Positions 6,502-14,412 of a stretch of DNA of 14,786 bases are shown one piece after another; within the stretch, counting starts at the first letter, position 1, and each line of letters opens with the position of its first letter. Location of the stretch: the NCBI GenBank assembly GCA_964628285.1, contig CAZVNP010000062.1:1-14786 (forward strand), written 5' to 3'. The translations under genes and the position numbers were made by a program. The notes beneath the pieces were generated by a model. That model saw only the letters and a program-made list of their open reading frames with translations, searched no databases and had not been told where the DNA came from. Source of the DNA: JAPLDP01 sp964628285. Lineage in GTDB: Bacteria; Bacteroidota; Bacteroidia; Bacteroidales; JAGONC01.

Positions 6502-7190
6502 TCAGAGCCATAGCCATAGACGATGAACCTCCTGCCCTGTCGATTGTGGAAAATTTCTGCGGCAGAATCGATTTTATCGACCTCCAGAAGAGTTTCACGA
6601 GACCACAGGAGGCCTTGAAATTTTTACGCAAATTTCCTGTCGACCTTCTTTTTCTGGATATCAGAATGCCTTCTGTTTCGGGGATTCAGTTTTATAAAAT
6701 GATCGACCAGGAGACCATGGTCATTTTTACCACGGCCTATTCTGAATATGCCGTGGAAGGATTCAATCTGAGTGCCGTGGACTATCTGTTAAAACCCTTT
6801 ACTTTTGAACGTTTCCAGCAGGCCGTCCACAAGGCTAATGAATATTACAAGTTTATTCACCAAAAAGAGAGTCACGACCGGCAGTATATTTTCATTCGTG
6901 CCGATTACAGCCTGATTAAAATCATGCTCAGCGACATATTATATATAGAAGGTCTGGATGATTATCTTAAAATATACCTGGCCGGAAGGAAGCCACTGGT
7001 TGCCAGAATGACCATGAAGGCCATCATGGATAAACTTCCTGCCAGGGATTTTATCAGGGTGCACCGTTCTTTCATTATTCCTTTCCGCAAAATTGAAAGT
7101 GTCAGAAATAAAATCATCACCATTGCCGGTGGAAACATCCCAATAGGTTCCAGCTACCTGAAGAATTTCTTTGCCCAGTACAAGGCCTAA
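6498..7190 (+). CDS. LytTR-family response regulator
   Basis: DNA-binding partner of the kinase. Receiver domain 1-120 with acidic pocket D8/D9, phosphoacceptor D54 in LLFLDIRMP, T78/T79 and the conserved K99 (LLKPF). LytTR DNA-binding domain at about 128-228, with the typical blocks ILYIEGLDDYLKIYL, FIRVHRSFI and GSSYLKNFF. At 230 residues it is complete. Start ATG overlaps the kinase stop (6498-6501). It is followed after 118 bp by three exported-protein genes on the same strand, which makes them the first candidates for its targets. That link rests on position only. Confidence 0.95.
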   Translation: MIRAIAIDDEPPALSIVENFCGRIDFIDLQKSFTRPQEALKFLRKFPVDLLFLDIRMPSVSGIQFYKMIDQETMVIFTTAYSEYAVEGFNLSAVDYLLKPFTFERFQQAVHKANEYYKFIHQKESHDRQYIFIRADYSLIKIMLSDILYIEGLDDYLKIYLAGRKPLVARMTMKAIMDKLPARDFIRVHRSFIIPFRKIESVRNKIITIAGGNIPIGSSYLKNFFAQYKA

Positions 7191-7308
7191 AGCTTTTTTA
7201 TTAACCGCTGAAAATACCCTCTATACCTCAATAATTTTACTGCCTGAAGTTTTCGTACGATCTTTCGGCTATCATTCCGGTTTATAAGCTAACGAGTTCT
7301 GAATCAAT

Positions 7309-8316
7309 ATGAGAAAGTTGATGTTGGTTTCTTTTCTGATACTTATTGCTTTACACTATTTGTCAGCAAAAAAGGTAAAATTCTCTGTGGATATGAGGTA
7401 TCAGGTCATCAATGCGACAGGGGTACATGTCGCCGGTGACTTCCAGGCTGCCGCCGGTTTTTCCGGCGGTGACTGGCAGCCCAATACGACACCCCTGGCG
7501 AATGAGCCCGGAACGGACATATACAGTATTATCGTGGAGATACCTGCTTTCACAAAATATGAATATAAATTCCTGAACGGTGATCAGTGGTATGATGTGG
7601 AATTTGTCCCTGTCGAGTCGCGCGTGGGGTATAACTATAATGACAACAGGTGGATATGGGTCGACTCACTGGCAAATGACACAACTGTCATCGAGCCTGT
7701 TATCTTTGCGGGCAATGCCCCGGCAGGTCATTTTCTTCTGCGTCTTAAAGTCGACATGCAAAATGTGGCGGTGATCGATCCTGCCGGCATTCATGTCGCG
7801 GGCGACTTCCAGGGCTGGGATCCCGCAACAGCCATGATGTACTCTTTTGAAGATGAAATTTATGAGTACATCGCCTTCGTCGATTCAACGATCAACGCCT
7901 GTGAACACAGATTTGTCAACGGCAACACAGCGGGGCAATATGAGAGTGTACCTGCCGCCTGTGCCCTGAACGGCAACCGGGTCATCGAAATTTACAGCGA
8001 CACGGTGACTGCAATCGTCTGTTACGCCGAATGTGACCCCTGCAATTCACAGGGTATCAAGATTAATGATGAGGACCGCCCGGTCCATCTCTTTCCTAAT
8101 CCCACCAATGATTTTACTGATATTGAATTCAATGATGACGCTCACACCCATGATGTCATTATTACGGATATGTCAAACCGGGCGGTCAGAACCTATAAAG
8201 CGTTTAACGGCCATTCATTGCACGTTGACAGAAGTTCCCTGAAAAGCGGCGTCTATATTGTGCATATTGTGAATCAGGATAAAACGGATAGCTTAATCAA
8301 ATTGATTATTCAATAA
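7309..8316 (+). CDS. T9SS-exported protein with two glycogen-binding-like domains
   Basis: Cell-surface or secreted protein. Signal peptide 1-20 (ending YLSA-K). Two tandem beta-sandwich repeats follow at about 24-119 and 145-236, each with VKFSVDM/LKVDMQN, then GVHVAGDFQ / GIHVAGDFQGWDP, then YEYKFLNG / CEHRFVNG. This is the pattern of early-set glycogen- or starch-binding (CBM48/CBM20-like) modules. A Cys cluster (198, 218, 238, 242, 245) occurs only in and after repeat 2. The C-terminus (257-335) is a T9SS type A sorting domain: HLFPNPTNDF ... LKSGVYIVHI ... KLIIQ. There is no enzyme domain, so it is likely a binding or scaffold protein; the ligand is unproven. First gene of a three-gene block, with the next gene beginning 22 bp after its stop. 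Confidence 0.85.
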   Translation: MRKLMLVSFLILIALHYLSAKKVKFSVDMRYQVINATGVHVAGDFQAAAGFSGGDWQPNTTPLANEPGTDIYSIIVEIPAFTKYEYKFLNGDQWYDVEFVPVESRVGYNYNDNRWIWVDSLANDTTVIEPVIFAGNAPAGHFLLRLKVDMQNVAVIDPAGIHVAGDFQGWDPATAMMYSFEDEIYEYIAFVDSTINACEHRFVNGNTAGQYESVPAACALNGNRVIEIYSDTVTAIVCYAECDPCNSQGIKINDEDRPVHLFPNPTNDFTDIEFNDDAHTHDVIITDMSNRAVRTYKAFNGHSLHVDRSSLKSGVYIVHIVNQDKTDSLIKLIIQ

Positions 8317-8338
8317 AATAGTCATAAAAAAAATCTAT

Positions 8339-10036
8339 GTGAGGATGCATTTAAGGCTGTTGATCAGAGGGATCTTACTGACATTTCTCATGATATATTT
8401 AAATACTGAAGCCCAGCAATGGGGTGACTATACATTGTACAGTGTGCAAAACAGCACCAAAGCTTATCTCATCGACACCAACGGGGTGACTTATCACAGC
8501 TGGACCTTCAGCTCTTCGGCCAAGACAGGCTATTCCTGTTACCTTCTGCCCGGCGGTTCTATCCTGAGGACCGTCGCCCATATGGGCAACTATTTTAACG
8601 GTGGAGGTGTATGCGGGCAGGTGCAAATGAGTGACTGGGACGGGAATGTGACATGGAATTATATTTATTCGACATCGACCTATTGTTCTCATCACGACAT
8701 ATGTCCTATGCCGGATGGTGATGTGCTCATCATCGCCTGGGAGCTGAAGAGCGCTGCCGAAGTGACGCAGGCCGGCAGCCAGTACAGTCATATTATGTGG
8801 CCCGATAAGATTGTCGAAGTCCAGCCTGACGGCAGCAGCGGCGGCCTCATCGTGTGGGAATGGCACGCCTGGGATCATCTGATACAGCAATATGATCCGT
8901 CGAAAGACAATTATGGCATCGTGGCCGACCATCCTGAATTACTGAACATCAACTACAACAACTCACCGCAGACCACCGACTGGCTGCACCTGAACGGAGT
9001 GGATTACAACCCTCATCTTGATCAGATCGTCTTCAGCTCTCATTACATGAATGAGATATATGTTGTCGATCACAGCACCACCACGGAGGAGGCGGCAGGA
9101 CATAGCGGCGGCAATTCCGGCCGTGGAGGCGATATCCTTTACCGCTGGGGTAACCCGGCGGCCTATGGCGCTCCGGGTGCCAATGTTTTCCATGTTGTCC
9201 ATAACGGCCACTGGGTGCCTGAGGGGTGCCCGCGGGCAAATGATATCGTCGTCTTTAACAATAACGGGATATCCAATAACCAGTCGTCTGTCGACATCAT
9301 TGATCCTCCCTTCGACGGCTACAACTATTCGTGGACACCAGGCACAGCCTATGAACCTGACACTTACTGCTGGCGCCATGCCTGCAACGGTCACTCGAAT
9401 TCAATGAGCAGCTCACAACAGCTGCCCAATGGCAACATGTTGATCTGCATTGCCCAGGCGGGATTTATCTATGAGATCGACTCCAACCAGAACATGATCT
9501 GGTCCAAATCTGTCAGCGGCACGACAGTCAATGCGTTACGATACTCAGCCTGTTATGTCAACGGAACGATACCGCTTACACCGACCATCACACAGGAGGG
9601 TGACTCACTGGTATCGAGCCCGGCAGCATCCTATCAGTGGTTTTTCAACAGCATCCTCATCCCCGGTGCCACTGACCGGCATTACAAACCTCTTCAGAAC
9701 GGCTATTACCAGGTGCAGACGGGTGACAGCAGCGGCTGCCTGTCGGCACTGTCAGAACCATTCTATTTCGAGACTACAGGATTGGTCAATGAGATTACCG
9801 GAAAGACACTGAGAGTATTTCCCAATCCCACATCAGGCATAGTTTATCTTGAAACAGACGATGTTTCATTTGAACATTCGGAAATGACCCTCATCAATTC
9901 ATACGGCGTAATCGTTTTTCAATCGGAGCTTACGGCAGTGATTGACCTATCTTCATGCCAAACGGGTATTTATAGCCTGATGATCAAAACGGGCGGTGGG
10001 GATATGATAACAAGGAAAATCCTTTTAATCAAGTAA
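8339..10036 (+). CDS. T9SS-exported arylsulfotransferase-like protein
   Basis: Resembles the ASST family of secreted beta-propellers, which in characterised members move sulfate between phenolic compounds through a histidine. Signal peptide to about 25 (NTEA-Q). The propeller spans about 27-405, with repeated blade motifs such as SYLL-type PGGSILRT (71-78), HHDICPMPDGDVLIIAWE (118-135), DWLHLNGVDYNP (214-225) and GHSNSMSSSQQLPNGNMLI (351-369). Candidate catalytic histidines are H118/H119, H217, H235, H288/H291 and H352; I cannot say which is active. An Ig-like segment (about 412-478) and a T9SS type A domain (488-565, LRVFPNPTSG) follow. GTG at 8339 gives the longest frame, but the ATG at 8345 is equally or more likely and keeps the signal peptide. 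The next gene starts 19 bp after its stop. Confidence 0.8.
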   Translation: MRMHLRLLIRGILLTFLMIYLNTEAQQWGDYTLYSVQNSTKAYLIDTNGVTYHSWTFSSSAKTGYSCYLLPGGSILRTVAHMGNYFNGGGVCGQVQMSDWDGNVTWNYIYSTSTYCSHHDICPMPDGDVLIIAWELKSAAEVTQAGSQYSHIMWPDKIVEVQPDGSSGGLIVWEWHAWDHLIQQYDPSKDNYGIVADHPELLNINYNNSPQTTDWLHLNGVDYNPHLDQIVFSSHYMNEIYVVDHSTTTEEAAGHSGGNSGRGGDILYRWGNPAAYGAPGANVFHVVHNGHWVPEGCPRANDIVVFNNNGISNNQSSVDIIDPPFDGYNYSWTPGTAYEPDTYCWRHACNGHSNSMSSSQQLPNGNMLICIAQAGFIYEIDSNQNMIWSKSVSGTTVNALRYSACYVNGTIPLTPTITQEGDSLVSSPAASYQWFFNSILIPGATDRHYKPLQNGYYQVQTGDSSGCLSALSEPFYFETTGLVNEITGKTLRVFPNPTSGIVYLETDDVSFEHSEMTLINSYGVIVFQSELTAVIDLSSCQTGIYSLMIKTGGGDMITRKILLIK

Positions 10037-10055
10037 TAATTTAAAACAATAACTT

Positions 10056-12365
10056 ATGAGACCTCAAAAGTTAACCATCACCGTTCTGCTGCTTGCCTTC
10101 TTTTTGCAGAATCCGCCGGTGAAAGGTCAAGTGACTTTGTATGACCTTAACACCATTCAAAAGATTGAAATAAGCTTTACTCAACCCAACTGGGATTACA
10201 TGATGGACACGGCCAAATATGGTGCGCAGGGCTACCTGATGTCGGAATGGGTAAAAGTGAACGGCGTACAATTTGACAGTGCCGGCGTAAAATACAAAGG
10301 GACCAGCTCGTACGATTCGACTTACGTTAAGAATCCGCTGCACATCTCCTTAGATGAATTCAAGGACCAGTCGTACGAGGGTATCACAAGCATCAAACTG
10401 GCCAATTGTTATGCCGATCCGTCGATGATCAGGGAGGTGTTGTCATACCATATCCTCCAGGATTATATGGATTGCCCGCGCTCCAATTTCGCACAGGTAT
10501 ACATCAATGGCGTTTACTACGGGTTGTACTCCAATGATGAGAGCATCAATAAAAAGTTCTGCTCAAACCATTTCTATTCTTCAAAGAATACCTTCATTAA
10601 ATGCAGTCCGGTGACGGCAGGACCTTATTCCAGGAGCAACCTCAAATACATTTCATCCGACAGCAGCGATTACTTTGATTTGTACGAGATGGAGTCGGAC
10701 TATGGCTGGAATGACCTGGTGGCCGTATGCGATACCATCACCAACTATCCTTCATCCGTTCCCTCCATGCTTGACATGGACAGGGCCATCTGGATGCTGG
10801 CATTCAATAATGTGCTTGTCAATTTAGACAGTTACTCAGGATGGTTCTCGCAGAATCATTATTTATATGAGGACAACACAAAGCATTTCAACTCCATTGT
10901 ATGGGATCTGAACATGTCGCTGGGCGGTTTTCCTTTTGCGGGCTCCCAGGGTGGCGGCAGCGGCAGCCTGACGGTTCCTGACATGCAGCAGCTCACGCCC
11001 CTGCTGCATGCCTCCGACAATGACTGGCCCCTGATCAATGTGATACTTGGTGATCAGGAATACATGAAAATGTATATTGCTCATATGCGCACGCTGGTGG
11101 CGGAGAACTTCGTTAACGGGTATTATCAGACCGTAGCGGCACAGCTTCAGGCACTGATCGACACCGCCGTGCAATCCGACACGAATAAATTCTTTTCCTA
11201 TGACGATTTCCTGAACGGTATGACCTCCGACGTCACCTTCGCAAGCTATGTCATCCCGGGTATAGGCACTCTGATGGAGGCCAGGACGACTTACCTGCTG
11301 TCAACACCTGAATTTCTCAGCCCGCCACCTCTCATTACGGATGTCACACCCGGTGATCCTGAACCTTTTTACAACAGCGAGGTGACCATCACGGCTCATG
11401 TGACCAATACCAACTCGGATGCGGTCCGGTTAGGTCTTCGTCTGGATATGTCCGGAAAGTTTTCCCGGATGCTCATGTATGATGACGGTGAACATAATGA
11501 CGGCCTGGCCGGTGACGATGTCTACGGCGTAACATTCATCCTGAATGCACTCCAGGCTCAATATTATGTTTACGCTGAGAATGATGATGCCTGCGCATTC
11601 GCACCTGAACGCGCCGAACATGAATATTATACCTTACAGGCTCAGCTTCCGGTGGTATCGCCGGGCGATGTTCTGATCAATGAGTTCCTGGCCAAGAATG
11701 AGAACGACACCGTCAATGAATACGGCAACCATGAGGACTGGATCGAATTGTACAATACAACGGGTAGCCCGGTCGACCTTTTTGGGTTGTATCTCTCTGA
11801 CGACTTCAGCAACCCGACAAAATTCGCCTTCCCTGAGAATACCATCATTGAACCCGGCAGCTACCTGCCCATTTGGGCCGATGAAGAGAACAGCACGTCA
11901 TCCTATATCCACTGCAATTTCAAGCTCTCAGCCGGTGGTGAGGAGATCATATTAAGTGACGGTGCGGAGACAGTCATTGACAGCACGTCGTTCGGGCCGC
12001 AGACCGCGGATGTTTCGACCGGCAGATGCCCTGATGGCAGCGGCGCATTTGTGGCACTCACCACGCCGACCTTTAACAGCGCCAACGCCTGTCCCTCGGG
12101 ATTTGACAGCTTTATCGCTGAAGGAACTGAACTCAAAGTGTATCCGAATCCCACCCATGAGAGGATCACCGTCGTCCTGAATCAGGAAGGTGACTTTACC
12201 GTAGAATTACTCGGTACCGGAGGTACTGTTCTGGCGGCCACGAAGTTTACAAACAGGATGGCACAATTCAATACTGCCGGTTTCCCGACAGGTCTTTACA
12301 TGATCATGGTAAAAAATAATTCCGGCACGATCGAACAGACGGCAAAGATACTGGTGATGAAATAA
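10056..12365 (+). CDS. T9SS-exported CotH-kinase-like protein with lamin-tail domain
   Basis: Large secreted protein. Signal peptide 1-24 (PPVKG-Q). CotH kinase-like domain about 35-410: the family phosphorylates secreted proteins in spore-formers; here the target is unknown. Visible family blocks are VKYKGTSSYDS (78-88, K79/K81), SIKLANCYADPSMIREVLSYHIL (112-134), AQVYINGVYYGLY (146-158), NNVLVNLDSY (251-260) and the metal-site block VWDLNMSLGG (282-291, D284). Then come an Ig-like stretch (about 425-528) with an acidic loop DDGEHNDGLAGDDVYG (476-491) of the kind that binds calcium, a lamin-tail domain (about 535-660, VLINEFLAKN, EDWIELYNTT) and a T9SS type A domain (692-769, LKVYPNPTHER). 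Start ATG at 10056, 19 bp after the previous stop. Last gene of the exported block. Confidence 0.9.
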   Translation: MRPQKLTITVLLLAFFLQNPPVKGQVTLYDLNTIQKIEISFTQPNWDYMMDTAKYGAQGYLMSEWVKVNGVQFDSAGVKYKGTSSYDSTYVKNPLHISLDEFKDQSYEGITSIKLANCYADPSMIREVLSYHILQDYMDCPRSNFAQVYINGVYYGLYSNDESINKKFCSNHFYSSKNTFIKCSPVTAGPYSRSNLKYISSDSSDYFDLYEMESDYGWNDLVAVCDTITNYPSSVPSMLDMDRAIWMLAFNNVLVNLDSYSGWFSQNHYLYEDNTKHFNSIVWDLNMSLGGFPFAGSQGGGSGSLTVPDMQQLTPLLHASDNDWPLINVILGDQEYMKMYIAHMRTLVAENFVNGYYQTVAAQLQALIDTAVQSDTNKFFSYDDFLNGMTSDVTFASYVIPGIGTLMEARTTYLLSTPEFLSPPPLITDVTPGDPEPFYNSEVTITAHVTNTNSDAVRLGLRLDMSGKFSRMLMYDDGEHNDGLAGDDVYGVTFILNALQAQYYVYAENDDACAFAPERAEHEYYTLQAQLPVVSPGDVLINEFLAKNENDTVNEYGNHEDWIELYNTTGSPVDLFGLYLSDDFSNPTKFAFPENTIIEPGSYLPIWADEENSTSSYIHCNFKLSAGGEEIILSDGAETVIDSTSFGPQTADVSTGRCPDGSGAFVALTTPTFNSANACPSGFDSFIAEGTELKVYPNPTHERITVVLNQEGDFTVELLGTGGTVLAATKFTNRMAQFNTAGFPTGLYMIMVKNNSGTIEQTAKILVMK

Positions 12366-12372
12366 AAGACCT

Positions 12373-12411
12373 CCGGATATACGACTGCCTGAACTTCAGC
12401 CGTCGATCCGG
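12373..12411 (+). terminator. Imperfect hairpin after the exported block
   Basis: Starting 8 nt after the stop codon: CCGGAT pairs ATCCGG, CGAC pairs GTCG and CTGA pairs TCAG around an ACT loop, with ATA bulged on the 5' side and a TGC/CC internal loop. No T-run follows directly (only TTTT at 12423-12426), so it may stabilise the mRNA end rather than terminate transcription. Confidence 0.4.
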
Positions 12412-12413
12412 TA

Positions 12414-12526
12414 GAAACCCTGATTTTCTTCACGCGATTTTTATAAGGCGGAAATGGGGCACGGAGAGATCATTGTTCAATTGTTGAGCTCTAAATATCT
12501 CTCTACGTAACTTCGTATTTCGTTAC
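12414..12526. repeat. Long direct repeat, copy 1
   Basis: 113 bp running from GAAACCCTGATTTTC to TATTTCGTTAC. It is identical, as far as I can compare by eye, to 14658-14786 except that copy 2 has 16 extra bases inside the TTCAATTG octamer stretch. The two copies bracket the AbiE pair. Its 3' half is built of 7-8 bp units (GATCATTG, TTCAATTG, TAACTTCG, TTACATCG). Confidence 0.95.
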
Positions 12527-12687
12527 ATCGTTACATCGTATTTCGTCACCTCGGCCCCATCGACAATCGTCCAATCATGGACCGGTCCGAAATTCATAAA
12601 ACGGAACTGCTGAGAATTTATATTTTCTTGATTGTTAGTTGAGTAGATTATGTTTTGGTGATTTTAATCTGTGAGTTGGTGAGATTT

Positions 12688-12702
12688 TTTTACTGAGTAA
12701 AA
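12688..12702. promoter_or_regulatory. Candidate operator palindrome upstream of the AbiE pair
   Basis: TTTTACT-G-AGTAAAA is a perfect 7-bp inverted repeat around one base, 33 bp before the -7 box at 12736. Characterised AbiEi antitoxins bind inverted repeats at their own promoter and repress it. The assignment here is by position only. Confidence 0.3.
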
Positions 12703-12735
12703 GAGATCAAGCACTCGAATTTTAAAAGAATTGAT

Positions 12736-12743
12736 TATATTTG
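12736..12743 (+). promoter_or_regulatory. -7 promoter box of the AbiE pair
   Basis: TATATTTG matches TAnnTTTG perfectly, 56 nt before the TTG start at 12799. A second match, TAATTTTG (12787-12794), lies too close to the start to serve unless the mRNA is nearly leaderless. No convincing -33 TTTG is seen for either. Confidence 0.5.
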
Positions 12744-12798
12744 CGATCTGCTACAAAAATCGTAGTTAATTGCAAATGAAATAATATAATTTTGTACT

Positions 12799-13596
12799 TT
12801 GAACAACTATAAATATCTGGAAGAATTTCTTTATAGACTTCAGTCTGTGGGGAGGTACGCCTTCACCCTTGAAGAGATAAAATCAGCGTTTGACGCTTCT
12901 GATAGAGCCATAAACCAGGCTCTGTTCAGAATGAAGAAAAAAGGAACCATAGCTCAAATACGTAAAGGTTTTTATGTCATTATCACCCCGGAATATTCTG
13001 CTGGCGGCATGTTGCCTGTGACCATGTTTATTGATGATCTGATGAAATCGCTCGGCAGGAAATATTATCTGGGTCTTTTTACCGCTGCTGCCTTGCATGG
13101 AGCTGCCCACCAGCAGCCGATGACTTCATGGGTTGTGACCGGTAAACCGGCTCTCCGCTCTGTGGTGAATAAAAAGCTATCGATTCATTTCCTTGTCAAA
13201 AAAGAATGGGCGGACGACGATATTATTGATATTAAATCCAGTGCAGGTTATATTAAGGTTTCATCACCCGGATTAACAGCACTCGATTTATTGTTTTATG
13301 GATCCAGGCTTAGCATGAATAGCATATTTACTGTTTTGCAAGAGCTGACTGATGAAATGAAGGTCTCCGATTTGATAAGGGCTGCAAAAAATTTTCCCCA
13401 AACTGCCTCATTGCAACGCCTTGGTTTTTTGCTTGATAAGATACCTGGTAATAAAAAAAGAAGTGAGGCATTGTTCAATCTGCTTAAAGACAAAAGACCC
13501 AATATGATCCCATTGGTAACCAGCAATGAAAAAAAAGGCGAGAAAAATAAAAAGTGGAAGGTCATCATTAATTTTAATGTTGAAGGTGATCTATGA
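12799..13596 (+). CDS. AbiEi-type antitoxin
   Basis: Antitoxin of an AbiE-type (type IV) toxin-antitoxin pair. It would repress its own operon and neutralise the partner nucleotidyltransferase without a stable complex, as in studied AbiE systems. An N-terminal winged helix-turn-helix at about 1-62 (FTLEEIKSAFDASDRAINQALFRMKKKG, then RKGFYVI) is followed by the AbiEi core at about 70-235 (KYYLGLFTAAALHGAAHQQP, VSSPGLTALDLLFY, LQRLGFLLDK) and a lysine-rich tail. At 265 residues it is of normal length. Start is TTG at 12799: an in-frame TAA at 12787 leaves no ATG or GTG upstream, and the first internal ATG (residue 45) would delete most of the helix-turn-helix. Its stop overlaps the toxin start as ATGA. 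More AT-rich than the exported block. Confidence 0.85.
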   Translation: MNNYKYLEEFLYRLQSVGRYAFTLEEIKSAFDASDRAINQALFRMKKKGTIAQIRKGFYVIITPEYSAGGMLPVTMFIDDLMKSLGRKYYLGLFTAAALHGAAHQQPMTSWVVTGKPALRSVVNKKLSIHFLVKKEWADDDIIDIKSSAGYIKVSSPGLTALDLLFYGSRLSMNSIFTVLQELTDEMKVSDLIRAAKNFPQTASLQRLGFLLDKIPGNKKRSEALFNLLKDKRPNMIPLVTSNEKKGEKNKKWKVIINFNVEGDL

Positions 13597-14381
13597 TACC
13601 CCGCCGTTATATTGAAGAATGGAAAGCCCATGCCAAATGGCCTGAAGAAGCTCAGGTAGAACAGGATATGATTATCGAAAGAGCACTAATCCATATTTTT
13701 AGTGATGATTATTTGAATCAAAGACTGGCTTTCAGAGGCGGTACGGCCATACATAAGTTATTCATTCAACCCCAAGTCAGGTATTCGGAAGATATTGACT
13801 TGGTCCAGCTTGACCCCGAACCTATAAAAGAAATATTGGGAAGGATACAAAATGCGCTTTCTTTTATCGGAAAAAGCAATATCACTCAGACTTCCAGAAG
13901 TAATAAGGTATTTTTCAGGTTTTATTCCGAGATGCCACCGGTAATCAGGCTCAGACTTAAAATTGAGGTTAATACCAGAGAACATTTTCATGTCTACGAT
14001 CTTGACTGGAAGAAAATGGTCCTGAAATCAGGATGGTATCAGGGGGAATCTGTCATTGTAACTTATGAATTGAGTGAGTTGCTTGGAACTAAACTCAGGG
14101 CGCTATACCAACGCAAAAAGGGACGTGATCTGTTTGATTTGTATTGGGCAATGACCAGGGGTTCAGTCGATTTTGACAAAATAGTGAAAGCTTACAGGCA
14201 ATATATAAACTTTACCGATCACATGCCTGCCAAATCTGTCTATCTCAAAAATCTTGAAGACAAAATAAAGGATCCGCAATTTTTGCGAGATACAGATACT
14301 CTTTTGGTGCCGGGAACGGAATACAATTATATGGAGGCATATCAATTGGTTAAAGAGAGTATAATTGACATCATGGAATAA
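13593..14381 (+). CDS. AbiEii-type nucleotidyltransferase toxin
   Basis: Toxin of the AbiE pair, a nucleotidyltransferase of the AbiEii/DUF1814 family. Studied relatives stop growth by transferring nucleotides, in some cases to tRNA 3' ends. Family motifs are in order: FRGGTAIHKLF (47-57) with YSEDIDL (64-70, D67 and D69 as metal ligands), a third acidic block RLKIEVNTRE (121-130, E125), and LLGTKLRALYQRKKGRDLFDLYWA (163-186, K167, K175/K176, D179). All key residues are present, so it looks active. Start ATG at 13593 overlaps the antitoxin stop (13593-13596), which couples translation. 262 residues, complete. It sits 276 bp before the second direct repeat. Confidence 0.9.
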   Translation: MIPRRYIEEWKAHAKWPEEAQVEQDMIIERALIHIFSDDYLNQRLAFRGGTAIHKLFIQPQVRYSEDIDLVQLDPEPIKEILGRIQNALSFIGKSNITQTSRSNKVFFRFYSEMPPVIRLRLKIEVNTREHFHVYDLDWKKMVLKSGWYQGESVIVTYELSELLGTKLRALYQRKKGRDLFDLYWAMTRGSVDFDKIVKAYRQYINFTDHMPAKSVYLKNLEDKIKDPQFLRDTDTLLVPGTEYNYMEAYQLVKESIIDIME

Positions 14382-14412
14382 ATTAATGACTTCAGTGCTG
14401 GAAGGCATCACT

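Larger units (their letters stand above)
12366..12798. other. Gap before the AbiE pair: hairpin, direct repeat, octamers, promoter
   Basis: No gene supported. It holds an imperfect hairpin just after the exported block (12373-12411), direct repeat copy 1 (12414-12526), more TTACATCG-type 7-8 bp units running on to about 12553, an AT-rich stretch with a perfect TTTTACT-G-AGTAAAA palindrome (12688-12702), and a -7 box (12736-12743). Confidence 0.7.

Noticed and set aside
7191..7215. Rho-independent terminator after the response regulator
   Set aside because: There is a T-run (7194-7200) but no stable stem before it, so readthrough into the exported block stays possible.
8399..9394. Long minus-strand open frames opposite the arylsulfotransferase-like gene
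   Set aside because: Antisense shadows of a well-supported coding frame with signal peptide and sorting domain; no family features in translation.
12577..12642. Short ATG open frame of 21 codons before the AbiE pair
   Set aside because: Too short, no conserved feature and no promoter of its own; lies in a repeat-rich gap.
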